45,690 nt of DNA from an uncultured Lachnospiraceae bacterium (GTDB lineage: Bacteria > Bacillota > Clostridia > Lachnospirales > Lachnospiraceae): NCBI GenBank assembly GCA_900316075.1, contig ONBT01000016.1:1-45690 (forward strand), in the 5' to 3' direction. This document shows positions 1 to 7,363 of the stretch, piece by piece. Under the pieces are notes generated by a model. The model did not search any database and was not told the origin of the DNA. It saw nothing but the letters and a program-made list of their open reading frames with translations. Both the position numbers and the translations under genes were made by a program. Numbering within the stretch: position 1 is the stretch's first letter; each line of letters starts with the position of its first letter.

Positions 1-68
1 ACATTATACCAAAAAGGGAGGTAAATGCTTTTTTTGTCGCAAACTCCCTGAAATACAAAGGTTTGGAA

Positions 69-99
69 CTAAAAACGGGTAGTGAATTTGACACTACCC
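69..99 (-). terminator. Intrinsic terminator that contains the stop codon of the AraC-like gene
   Basis: On the minus strand GGGTAGTG (99-92) pairs perfectly with CACTACCC (84-77) over a 7-nt loop, followed by GTTTTTAG. The TAG stop (96-94) of the upstream minus-strand gene lies inside the 5' arm, so transcription should end exactly where the protein ends. Confidence 0.75.
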
Positions 100-906
100 T
101 TCATAGGAGCGGAGGAGAAGTATGAAAAATGTGCTCATATAGGCATTCATCAGCTGGGTATTGTAAGGCCGGTGCAGGCGGCTCTCGTCTTCAATCTCAT
201 AGAGCAGGTCAGTGATAGAAGCGTTTTCCGGTTCTGTCTCAAACTGCAGGTATGAGGTTGTCTGGTTTGTTTCCAATGCCCTGCGGAAGAAGGTCGTCAT
301 AAGGTTTCCCTGGGGAATGGAATTCCAGAACACCTCTTTAAAAGTGGACGAACGTATGAGATAGGAGTAGACGACAGTATCTTCCGAGTAGCAGGGCGTG
401 GCGTGCACCGTATCCGGTGCGATGATGGCAACAGAGCCCGGGGAAAGATCTATGATTTCATCCGGAAAGTGCAGGGGACATGTCCCTGAGAAGCAATAGA
501 GTACTTCAAAATAGGCATTCTGATGCCAGTGGGCCGGCATGAAGCGCAGAACCGGGTCCACGGAAATATCATGGGCTGTCACAAAGAAGTCATTCTCTTC
601 GGGCCGATTGTATGTGGCTGTCATGACCTCAAGGGTGGATATATCCTCGGGGGCAGCGAGAAAACGCTGCCCGATCCGGTTCATATTGCTGTGCCGCAGT
701 CGGGGAAGAACAGCTTTTCTGGCCTCGGATGAGTATTTCGCACCTTCGGTTTCCGCCATCCAGCGTATATAGTCTGTGAGCTCATCTCCGGTAAGAATAT
801 GGTCTGTCACGTCCGGCCGCTTGCGGAAGCACTTCCTCAACTGTTCTTCCAGCCAGGTCATCTGGAGCTTTTCACTTCTTCTTCTTTTCCGTTCGCTTTC
901 GTCCAT
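94..906 (-). CDS. AraC-like cupin sensor protein lacking a C-terminal helix-turn-helix
   Basis: The protein has about 270 residues from the ATG at 906. A TTG at 948 would add 14 residues but sits about 14 nt from its AGGAGG, so the ATG is preferred although its own GAGAG site is weak. A basic N-terminal region is followed by an AraC-type cupin core (PAHWHQNAYFEVLYCFSG, then a SPGSVAIIAPDTVHA stretch) and a helical region ending FFILLLRSYEG. In cupin-type AraC regulators about 100 residues of double helix-turn-helix normally follow; here the frame stops inside a terminator hairpin. It is divergent from the GPH symporter gene and is its natural candidate regulator, but cannot bind DNA in the usual AraC way. 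It could be a truncated relic or a sensor-only protein. Confidence 0.65.
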   Translation of the reverse strand: MDESERKRRRSEKLQMTWLEEQLRKCFRKRPDVTDHILTGDELTDYIRWMAETEGAKYSSEARKAVLPRLRHSNMNRIGQRFLAAPEDISTLEVMTATYNRPEENDFFVTAHDISVDPVLRFMPAHWHQNAYFEVLYCFSGTCPLHFPDEIIDLSPGSVAIIAPDTVHATPCYSEDTVVYSYLIRSSTFKEVFWNSIPQGNLMTTFFRRALETNQTTSYLQFETEPENASITDLLYEIEDESRLHRPYNTQLMNAYMSTFFILLLRSYEG

Positions 907-1065
907 GAAAATTACTCTCAGACTTAAGGTACGGACAAATGTCCTCAAATGATAATTTACTGCCTCCTATGGTAAATGTTTTTCTTTCTGTTTGCAATTA
1001 GAATAGGCTCATAAGTAAGCCGGTTGAAAACAAATAGGACTTACATGTTTTATGAGGGGAAAACT

Positions 1066-2584
1066 ATGAATGAAAGACTTGCAAAAAGGTTCAGCCATTC
1101 CTGGCTCGATTCAAAGATCACAAAAGAGGACACGCAGCTGTCCGAGAAAATCTGGGGATATTTCACGGGGCCATGTTTCGTCTATATGGCATACTATGCC
1201 ATTGCCGGGACCTATCTGACCCAGTTCTATACGGATGTGCTGGGTATCGGCGGCATTTTTATGACCCTGATGCCTGTTTTTTCCAAGGTGGTCGATGCAA
1301 TCACAAATATTGTCATGGGCCGGATTATCGATCAGACCCACACCAGGCAGGGAAAGGCCCGGCCGTGGATTCTGATTTCTGGTATCCTGATGGCCATTGC
1401 CGGATGCCTTCTTTACATGGTACCCAGGGCCACTTACGCTGTGCAGATTGTCTGGATCATAGTCAGCTACAATCTCTATTTTGCCTTTGCTTTCACAATC
1501 TACAATATGAGCCATGTCCTCATGGTGCCACTGTCCACACGGGATACAAAGCAGCGTGACGGGCTGGCCATGCTGACCAGCACCGGAACGACCATGCTGC
1601 CCGGACTTCTGACGACCATCATCCTGCCCATTATGATCAGGGCTTTCGGTGTCGGCTCAGGCGCCCAGTCGACCTGGATCTGGATCCGTATGATGAGTGT
1701 CATCTCTATTCTGGCTCTGCCGGCCACCCTGCTGGAATATTACTTCACAAAAGAGCGGGTAACCCTGTCGGGAGGCGGAGATGAAAAGAAGGCAGAAAAA
1801 AACCGTGTCCTTCAGGGAACAGGTATCGGCCTGCTTTCACGACAGGTACTGGCTCATCATCATGGACTTTTGTATTTCATATAATGTTCTCAACATTCTC
1901 TCTACAAACACGATTCTCTACTACAGCAACTGGGTCCTCGGAAATTCTGTGGATTCAGGAACCAAGTATCAGGTCATTCTGAACGCCATCGGACAGGCGC
2001 CTCTCGGATTCGGAATCTTCGCACTCTGGCCCCTCGTAGGAAAGTTCGGCAAGAAGAAGGTCTCCCAGATCGGATTTCTGATCGGGGCTGCCGGTTCCCT
2101 GCTGGTTCTGCTACAGCCGAAGAGTCTGCTTCCGGTTCTGGTCGGCCTTTTCATCAAATCCATCGGTGCTCTGCCGACTTACCTGATGGCGGCCTTCATG
2201 GCGGAAGCCCTGGACCACATCGAATACAAGTACGGCTACCGGGCTGACGGGTTTTCTGCTTCAGCCCAGTCCATCATCATCACGATTTCCGCAGGCATCG
2301 GTCAGTCCATCATACTCGGAGGGATCAATGCTCTCGGCTATATCGCGCCGGCGTCAACCTCTGATATAATTTCACAGCCGGCAGCCATGCAGACCTTTTT
2401 CACGGTCTGCTTCGTCGGAGTCCCCTTGGCGGGCTACATCGTCTGTGCGATTCTGACCAGTATATTCGACCTGGATGACCGTATGGATGAGATATCCGCT
2501 GCCATTGAGGCAAGGCATAAGAAGCAGAATGAGAATAATATAGAGCCCGGAGAAAGGGCTGATTCAGAGGAGGAAAAGTCTTGA
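1066..2584 (+). pseudogene. GPH-family sugar:cation symporter split by a frameshift at an A7 run
   Basis: The first frame (ATG 1066 behind GAGGGG, 6 nt) encodes the N-terminal half of a glycoside-pentoside-hexuronide:cation symporter (MelB/XylP type), with IIDQTHTRQGKARPW as the family's loop motif. It drifts into a non-homologous tail and stops at 1884. The C-terminal half continues in the next frame (SFREQVSACFHDRYWLIIMDF onward, to 2584). Removing one A from the A7 tract at 1796-1802 joins the halves into about 505 residues with 12 expected membrane segments, the normal family size. The gene precedes and overlaps a GH43-like gene. It may be a true pseudogene, a sequencing indel, or a slippage-controlled gene. 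The join itself is clear; its cause is not. Confidence 0.85.
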
Positions 2585-3648
2585 CCTATAAAAGCATCCG
2601 TCCGGGAAAAGAATGGCTGGACACAAACGGAAATCCCATTCAGGCCCATGGGTTCTCTGTTTTTTATAATGAGACAGAAGGTTTATGGTATTGGTACGGG
2701 GAAAACAAGGAAGACACCAGAAAGGGCGGGACTGTCTGGACGAAGGGAGTCCGCTATTATACGTCGAAGAATCTTTATAACTGGGAGGACCACGGCCTTT
2801 TGATCCAACCGGCGGAGGACTTATCCGAGCCTCTTCATCCGACTTACTGCATTGACCGGCCTCATATTATCTATTGTGAGAAGACAAAAAAGTACGTCTG
2901 CTGGATCAAAGTTATGGCGGGGGAGATTTCCCAGTTCATGGTAGTGCTGACAGCGGATGCCTTCGGCGGACCTTATACTTATGTGCATCGCTTCTATAAT
3001 CCGTTGAAGATGTATACGGGTGACTTTTTCCTGCATGTCGATGATGAGACGAAAAAGGCCTACATATGGTTTGACCGGCCTCATTTTCAGATGATCTGTG
3101 CGACGCTTACCGACGACTACTGCAGCGTGTCCGACGAGTACAGTGTCCATTACGACGGGCGGAAGCCGCCTTTCACAAGAGAGGCTCCCGTTTACTTCGA
3201 GCGAAAAGGCAAAAAGTATCTTTTCACCTCCGGAACGACAGGCTATTATCCCAACAAGTCCGATGTCTGCATCTTCGATGACTATCACGGGAAGTACCGG
3301 AGCCTGGGGGACCCATGTATCGGGGATAAGAGCAATACGACATTCAATTCTCAGATTACATGTGTAATCAACCTGCCCGGTACAGACCATTATATCGCTC
3401 TGGCGGACCGATGGATGCCCCAGTGGTATATTCCGCGGATGTCGAAAATGATTATTTCCGGAATGGAGAAGCACTTTGCTGATTACAAGCCGGATACGTC
3501 TCCGAAAGAAATTACTTCAGTTCCGGGCAAACTCCAGAAACACAGTGAAAACACCTGCAACTCACGCTATGTGTGGCTTCCGATTGAATGGGAAGGAGAG
3601 AAGCCTCTGATTCGCTGGCGGAATGAGTGGAGGATTGAAGATCTATAG
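2581..3648 (+). CDS. GH43-like five-bladed beta-propeller glycoside hydrolase
   Basis: This is a 355-residue protein without a signal peptide, so it probably acts in the cytoplasm on imported oligosaccharides. The N-terminus (LDTNGNPIQAHGFSVFYN, then LWYWYGENKE) resembles the GH43 branch that includes exo-beta-1,3-galactanase-like enzymes (DxxGxxIxAHG, YYWYGE). Further blades carry ADAFGGPYTYVHRF, REAPVYFERKGKKYLFTSGTTGY and similar strands. The start is TTG at 2581, overlapping the TGA of the symporter (TTGA) behind GAGGAGGAAAAG, which implies translational coupling. Substrate cannot be read from sequence; galactose- or arabinose-containing side chains are a family-based guess. The gene is intact although its transporter and regulator look damaged. 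Confidence 0.8.
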   Translation: MTYKSIRPGKEWLDTNGNPIQAHGFSVFYNETEGLWYWYGENKEDTRKGGTVWTKGVRYYTSKNLYNWEDHGLLIQPAEDLSEPLHPTYCIDRPHIIYCEKTKKYVCWIKVMAGEISQFMVVLTADAFGGPYTYVHRFYNPLKMYTGDFFLHVDDETKKAYIWFDRPHFQMICATLTDDYCSVSDEYSVHYDGRKPPFTREAPVYFERKGKKYLFTSGTTGYYPNKSDVCIFDDYHGKYRSLGDPCIGDKSNTTFNSQITCVINLPGTDHYIALADRWMPQWYIPRMSKMIISGMEKHFADYKPDTSPKEITSVPGKLQKHSENTCNSRYVWLPIEWEGEKPLIRWRNEWRIEDL

Positions 3649-3665
3649 AAAACATTATGAAGGCT

Positions 3666-3693
3666 TTGTTTTTTCGGCTGAATGGAATAGAAT
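3666..3693 (+). promoter_or_regulatory. Predicted sigma-A promoter of the phzF-like gene
   Basis: TTGTTT (3666-3671), a 16-nt spacer and TAGAAT (3688-3693). The element GAATGGAATAGAATA is repeated almost exactly before the gene at 5335. Confidence 0.5.
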
Positions 3694-3705
3694 AAAGCTT
3701 ACTGT

Positions 3706-3739
3706 AAGGGCGCAGAAATTTTCTGTGCCCTTTTGTTGT
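3706..3739 (+). terminator. Intrinsic terminator or leader hairpin before the phzF-like gene
   Basis: AAGGGCGCAGAAA (3706-3718) pairs with TTTCTGTGCCCTT (3720-3732), followed by TTTTGTTGT. It ends the GH43 transcript, but it also lies only about 6 nt downstream of the start site predicted from the promoter at 3666-3693, so it may act as a leader hairpin. Confidence 0.75.
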
Positions 3740-3759
3740 AGCAGAAGGGAGATTTTGCC

Positions 3760-4542
3760 ATGCAGATCAGACAGTACATTGTGGATGCTTTTACGGACAG
3801 GCTTTTTCACGGAAACCAGGCAGCAGTCTGTGTCCTGGAAAAGTGGCTTCCCGAGTCTCTGATGATGGATATTGCCCGGGAAAACAACTTTTCCGAAACC
3901 GCTTTTACGGTAAAGGAAGAGAAAGGCTGGCACCTGCGCTGGTTCACGCCGGGAGGGGAAATCGACCTTTGCGGACATGCGACACTTGCCACCGTCTTCG
4001 TGCTCTTCAATTATTATGAAAAGCAGGCAAAGACAGTTTCTTTCCAGACGCAGAGCGGAGTACTGACTGTTTCAAGGGACGGGGAGCTGCTTTCCATGGA
4101 TTTCCCGGCATATGCCTTGAAGGAAGTACCGGTCACAGATCTCATGGAAGAGGTCCTGGGCGTCCGCCCGGTCAAAGCTTTCATGGGCAGGGACCTGCTA
4201 TGTATATTCTCCGATGCGAAGAAAGTGAAAGAATGCCGGCCGGATTTGGAAAAAGCAAAGGAACTCGACGGACTGTTGCTTCATATTACCGCTCAGGGAG
4301 AAGGACCCTATGACTGCACCAGCCGCAGTTTTGCTCCGAAGCTTTCTGTAGTGGAAGATCCGGTCTGCGGTTCCGGCCACTGCCACATCATTCCCTATTG
4401 GGCGGATACACTGCATAGGGACCAGTTGACAGCTTACCAGGCTTCTGCCCGGGGCGGAGAACTCTACTGCCGGATGAACGGAGACCGGGTCACTCTGGCC
4501 GGAAAGGCAGTTCTTTTTTCTGCAGCGGAGCTGAATTTGTAA
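3760..4542 (+). CDS. PhzF-family isomerase-like protein
   Basis: A 260-residue protein of the PhzF/diaminopimelate-epimerase fold. Family marks are visible: NNFSETAF with the probable catalytic Glu46, RWFTPGGEIDLCGHATLA in the first half, and EDPVCGSGHCH in the second. Family members are isomerases or of unknown function; without phenazine genes nearby, phenazine synthesis is not implied. The start is ATG 3760 behind GAAGGGAG. The gene stands alone between its own promoter/hairpin cassette and the promoter of the peroxidase gene. At 260 residues it is slightly shorter than the 280-300 usual for the family, but both halves are present. Confidence 0.85.
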   Translation: MQIRQYIVDAFTDRLFHGNQAAVCVLEKWLPESLMMDIARENNFSETAFTVKEEKGWHLRWFTPGGEIDLCGHATLATVFVLFNYYEKQAKTVSFQTQSGVLTVSRDGELLSMDFPAYALKEVPVTDLMEEVLGVRPVKAFMGRDLLCIFSDAKKVKECRPDLEKAKELDGLLLHITAQGEGPYDCTSRSFAPKLSVVEDPVCGSGHCHIIPYWADTLHRDQLTAYQASARGGELYCRMNGDRVTLAGKAVLFSAAELNL

Positions 4543-4571
4543 GGCCCTTGATTTGTTTATAAATTGTTTAC

Positions 4572-4600
4572 TTGACGTATCTGAAATTGAGTTACATAAT
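4572..4600 (+). promoter_or_regulatory. Predicted sigma-A promoter of the glutathione peroxidase gene
   Basis: TTGACG (4572-4577), a 17-nt spacer and CATAAT (4595-4600). A palindrome covers the expected start site just downstream. Confidence 0.6.
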
Positions 4601-4608
4601 TCTATCCG

Positions 4609-4628
4609 GAATTAGAAATGACTAATTC
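4609..4628. promoter_or_regulatory. Operator-like palindrome at the peroxidase start site
   Basis: GAATTAG (4609-4615) and CTAATTC (4622-4628) are perfect inverted arms around a 6-nt centre. The site lies 8 nt after the -10 box, a position suited to a dimeric repressor of MarR or similar type. No such regulator gene is in this window. Confidence 0.5.
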
Positions 4629-4689
4629 TAAATGAACAGAGATCTGTTTCTTGCAGAAGACACGCTGAGTTTTGGAAAGGCGGCAACCA

Positions 4690-5232
4690 ATGGGCTTTTA
4701 TGATTACGAAGTGGAAAAACCGGATGGAACGATGCAGAAAATGTCTGACTTCGAAGGCAAGGTCGTCATGGTCGTAAACACGGCGACAGGATGCGGTTTT
4801 ACTCCCCACTATGAGCCGATGGAAGAGATGTATAGGGACTTTCATGACCGGGGATTTGAAATTGTCGACGTGCCTTGCAATCAGTTCGCCGGTCAGACAC
4901 CGGGAACGGATGAAGAGATTCACGAGTTCTGCACCCTCAAGTACCATACGGAATTTCCCCAGATGAAGAAATCCGATGTGAACGGGGAGAATGCGATCCC
5001 TCTCTACAAGTTTTTGAAGAGCCAGAAGACTTTCGAAGGCTTCGGCAAAGGCCCCAAGGCCCTTGCCATGAGCGCCATGCTGAAGACGATTGATAAGGAC
5101 TACAAGAACAATTCCGAAATCAAGTGGAATTTCACGAAGTTCATCATCAATCGGGATGGAGACGTGGTTGCCCGTTTCGAGCCTACGGCGGATATGAAGG
5201 ATGTGAGGGCTTTTGTCGAGAAGCTGCTTTAA
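4690..5232 (+). CDS. Glutathione peroxidase family thiol peroxidase (cysteine form)
   Basis: A 180-residue cytosolic peroxidase. The catalytic tetrad is visible: Cys35 in NTATGCGFT, Gln65 in PCNQFAGQ, and Trp146-Asn147 in KWNFTKF. Bacterial cysteine-type members usually reduce peroxides with thioredoxin rather than glutathione. A cysteine (Cys63) directly precedes the Asn-Gln motif. The ATG at 4690 has AAGGCGG six nt upstream and is preferred to the TTG at 4672, which lies within the leader. It is monocistronic, with its own promoter, a palindromic operator candidate and a downstream hairpin; this suggests regulated expression under oxidative stress. The family call is secure, the electron donor is inferred. 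Confidence 0.92.
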   Translation: MGFYDYEVEKPDGTMQKMSDFEGKVVMVVNTATGCGFTPHYEPMEEMYRDFHDRGFEIVDVPCNQFAGQTPGTDEEIHEFCTLKYHTEFPQMKKSDVNGENAIPLYKFLKSQKTFEGFGKGPKALAMSAMLKTIDKDYKNNSEIKWNFTKFIINRDGDVVARFEPTADMKDVRAFVEKLL

Positions 5233-5244
5233 ATTTTCAGTACT

Positions 5245-5272
5245 TTGCATTTCTACCGGAATGGAATAGAAT
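5245..5272 (+). promoter_or_regulatory. Predicted sigma-A promoter before the flavin-oxidase-like gene
   Basis: TTGCAT (5245-5250), a 16-nt spacer and TAGAAT (5267-5272). Spacer end and -10 (GGAATGGAATAGAATA) match the promoter at 3666-3693. Confidence 0.5.
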
Positions 5273-5285
5273 ATTGGCTAATGTG

Positions 5286-5318
5286 AGGGTGCAGGTTTTT
5301 CTGTACCCTTTTCTTTTT
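5286..5318 (+). terminator. Intrinsic terminator or leader hairpin after the peroxidase gene
   Basis: AGGGTGCAG (5286-5294) pairs with CTGTACCCT (5301-5309) over a GTTTTT loop, followed by TTTTCTTTTT. The sequence is clearly related to the hairpin at 3706-3732. Confidence 0.8.
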
Positions 5319-5334
5319 GAGAAAGGAGCAAGCC

Positions 5335-5814
5335 ATGGAATGGCGGACTATGCGGCGCTTTAAGCAGCAGATTTCGGATGAAGAGTGTGCTCAGGTACTG
5401 AAAAAAGCCTGGCGCGGTGTCCTTGCTATCAACGGTGAAAACGGCTATCCATATGGCATTCCTATCGATTTCTACTATGATGAAGAAGATGGAAAAATCT
5501 ACTTCCACGGGGCGAAGCAGGGGAACAAGATTGACCTCCTTCATGAGAATAATAAAGCCTGTCTGACGGTTATGGACGAGGGCTTTCACAGGGAAGGCGA
5601 CTGGGCATTGAACATCCGAAGTGTCATTGCCTTCGGAACCATTGAGACCGTGACCGATGAAAAGATTGCCATGAAGGAGCTTACAAGGCTGGCAAAGAAG
5701 TACTATCCGACAGAAGAAGGCGCTCTGGCAGAAGTCGAAAAGGACGGGGCCCGGACGAATATGCTTGTCATGTCCATGGACCATATGACCGGGAAACTGG
5801 TCAATGAATCCTGA
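5335..5814 (+). CDS. Pyridoxamine 5'-phosphate oxidase-fold flavoprotein (NimA-like)
   Basis: A 159-residue protein of the split-barrel FMN-binding family related to NimA. The pattern MRRFKQQISDEECAQVLKKAWRGVLAINGENGYPYGIPIDFYYD followed by KIYFHGAKQGNKIDLL is typical of this group in clostridia. Likely role is FMN- or heme-binding reductase or oxidase; the substrate is unknown. The ATG at 5335 is chosen because GAAAGGAG lies 6 nt upstream; the TTG at 5317 is inside the terminator's U-tract. It is probably monocistronic: a promoter/hairpin cassette precedes it and a separate promoter follows for the ATPase gene. Confidence 0.8.
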   Translation: MEWRTMRRFKQQISDEECAQVLKKAWRGVLAINGENGYPYGIPIDFYYDEEDGKIYFHGAKQGNKIDLLHENNKACLTVMDEGFHREGDWALNIRSVIAFGTIETVTDEKIAMKELTRLAKKYYPTEEGALAEVEKDGARTNMLVMSMDHMTGKLVNES

Positions 5815-5834
5815 AATTATTTGAATTTTATGGG

Positions 5835-5862
5835 TTGACAGAGTTCGTAAAAGTTCTAAAAT
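5835..5862 (+). promoter_or_regulatory. Predicted sigma-A promoter of the AAA+ ATPase gene
   Basis: TTGACA (5835-5840), a 16-nt spacer and TAAAAT (5857-5862). The first two decamer boxes of the downstream array lie inside the spacer and the -10. Confidence 0.6.
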
Positions 5863-5919
5863 TATTATAAAGTTCGTAAAAGTTCTAAAAAGATATAAAA
5901 GTTCGTAAAGATTCGGAAA
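5842..5919 (+). repeat. Six decamer boxes in three tandem 29-bp units (operator-like array)
   Basis: AGTTCGTAAA at 5842, 5871 and 5900, each followed at once by AGTTCTAAAA (5852, 5881) or the diverged GATTCGGAAA (5910). Nine-nt AT-rich spacers separate the pairs, so the period is exactly 29 bp and the boxes within a pair are one helical turn apart. The array overlaps a promoter and ends 28 bp before an orphan ATPase gene, so a protein-binding array is the best reading. Confidence 0.85.
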
Positions 5920-5947
5920 GTGGCTTTGACTAATTTGGGAGTTTGCC

Positions 5948-7036
5948 ATGAGTGTAAATCCGTTCAATCCGGCATTCGGAAAGGTGCCTCCGATTTTCAT
6001 TGACAGGGATCAGGTGGTTCATGACATTGCAGAAGGCATCAGCAATGCAAACAGCCCGATGCAGACAACCATAATCAGTGGTGTGCGGGGAGTCGGGAAG
6101 ACAGTACTTCTTGCGGACATCTGTCGGGAACTGGAGAAAGATCAGAAGTGGATAGTGGCGGATATTCCCTCCAATGGCGATATTATGGAAACTCTGGTTC
6201 AGTCTGTGCGGGAAAAGGCCTCGTCTGAAGTCCGCAAGGCGATTGACAAAATCGAAGGCATCTCAATCTCTCTGCTTGGGGTCGGTGTTAGCTATTCTGC
6301 AGAGAAATCCAATGTGAATTATCAGTTGTTACTTGAAAAACTTCTGAAGAAATTGAGAGAGAATGATGTTTCACTGCTGGTAGCCATCGATGAAGTGGAA
6401 GCAAATACAGAACTCCGGAGATTTGCCTCCATTTACCAGATTATGGTTCGGAAGGATTACCCGATAGCTCTTTTGATGACCGGCCTTCCGAAAAATGTTT
6501 CCGAACTGCAGAATGACAAAACGCTGACCTTCCTGCTTCGCAGCGTCCGGGTGGAACTGCCTTTTCTGAATCAGGTATCTGTTCAATATGGCTATAAAGA
6601 GGCGTTTACTTCAACAGGGAAACAGATTACTCTTCCTGTCCTGAAACACATGACGGCATTGACGCAGGGTTATTCCTATGCCTTCCAGTTGCTCGGGTAT
6701 CTCGTCTGGGAGAATAGCGAAAAGCTTGTTACCGACGAGGCTGTGGAGGCCTCAATGGAAAAATACAAGGAACTTCTGTACCGGAATGCTTATTCCAAAA
6801 TCTATGAAGAACTTTCCCTGGTCGATCGAAATTTTCTTGTTGCCATGGCTAAATGTGATGAAAATCCGGTTCCGATGAAATTCATTTCAGACCTGTTGGA
6901 AAAGAAACCGAATTATGTTTCCACCTATAAGCGCAGGCTCATGGACAGTGGAGTGATTCAGGCGGATGCCTATGGAACGGTAGGATTTTCATTACCTTTG
7001 TTTAAGGATTATTTATTGGAATTCCATGTGGAATGA
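5948..7036 (+). CDS. Orphan AAA+ ATPase of the archaeal-ATPase type with C-terminal winged-helix-like region
   Basis: A 362-residue protein. Walker A is GVRGVGKT (45-52), Walker B LLVAIDEVE (143-151), and a sensor-1-like LLMTGLP follows near 180. The C-terminal 80 residues (LSLVDRNFLVAMAKC, then MKFISDLLEKKPNYVSTYKRRLMDSGVI) look like a winged helix, as in stand-alone ATP-binding proteins of the archaeal ATPase (PF01637-like) group. Function is not established for this group. The start ATG 5948 has GGGAG 7 nt upstream. Base composition is visibly more AT-rich than the neighbours, suggesting later arrival. Its private promoter with a box array hints at autoregulation through the winged helix; this is inference. 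Confidence 0.75.
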   Translation: MSVNPFNPAFGKVPPIFIDRDQVVHDIAEGISNANSPMQTTIISGVRGVGKTVLLADICRELEKDQKWIVADIPSNGDIMETLVQSVREKASSEVRKAIDKIEGISISLLGVGVSYSAEKSNVNYQLLLEKLLKKLRENDVSLLVAIDEVEANTELRRFASIYQIMVRKDYPIALLMTGLPKNVSELQNDKTLTFLLRSVRVELPFLNQVSVQYGYKEAFTSTGKQITLPVLKHMTALTQGYSYAFQLLGYLVWENSEKLVTDEAVEASMEKYKELLYRNAYSKIYEELSLVDRNFLVAMAKCDENPVPMKFISDLLEKKPNYVSTYKRRLMDSGVIQADAYGTVGFSLPLFKDYLLEFHVE

Positions 7037-7055
7037 TATTAGAAATGGAGCAGTT

Positions 7056-7355
7056 ATGGTACGACACGTCATTATCTGGAAAATCAAGGAAGAGTATGTA
7101 GGCAAAGCAGCAGAAATCAAGGCAAATGCCAAGAAGGAACTGGAGGACCTGAACGGACAGATTCCCGGCATGCGGTCTCTTGTCATCCGTACAGAAGGAC
7201 TGCCTTCATCGAACGGGGACCTGATGCTGGACGGGGAGTACAATTCGGCAGAGGATTTGAATGCCTACTCCGTTCATCCCAAGCACGTCCATGTGGCAGA
7301 CACCTTTATCCGGCCCTATATGCAGGTACGGATGTGCTTTGACTATGAGGAGTGA
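7056..7355 (+). CDS. Dabb-domain (stress-responsive A/B barrel) protein
   Basis: A 99-residue protein that fits a single stress-responsive alpha/beta barrel domain: MVRHVIIWKIKEE at the start, then LNGQIPGMRSLVIRTEGLPS and HPKHVHVADTFIRPYM. Dabb proteins form dimeric barrels; their function in bacteria is mostly unknown. The ATG at 7056 is chosen for the GGAG 6 nt upstream; an ATG at 7026 overlaps the end of the ATPase gene and lacks such a site. It follows the ATPase by 19 nt and overlaps the leader of the phosphatase gene, so the three may be co-transcribed. Confidence 0.8.
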   Translation: MVRHVIIWKIKEEYVGKAAEIKANAKKELEDLNGQIPGMRSLVIRTEGLPSSNGDLMLDGEYNSAEDLNAYSVHPKHVHVADTFIRPYMQVRMCFDYEE

Positions 7356-7363
7356 AAAAACGT

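Noticed and set aside
907-1065. GGACA-AA-TGTCC palindrome (933-944) in the divergent gap as the regulator's site
   Set aside because: The nearby AraC-like protein has no DNA-binding domain and AraC proteins use direct repeats; ten palindromic bases are too little evidence.
5842-5919. Three 29-bp repeats resembling a short CRISPR array
   Set aside because: Units are contiguous with no unique spacers, each unit is itself a doubled decamer, and the array lies in a promoter; no cas genes are present.
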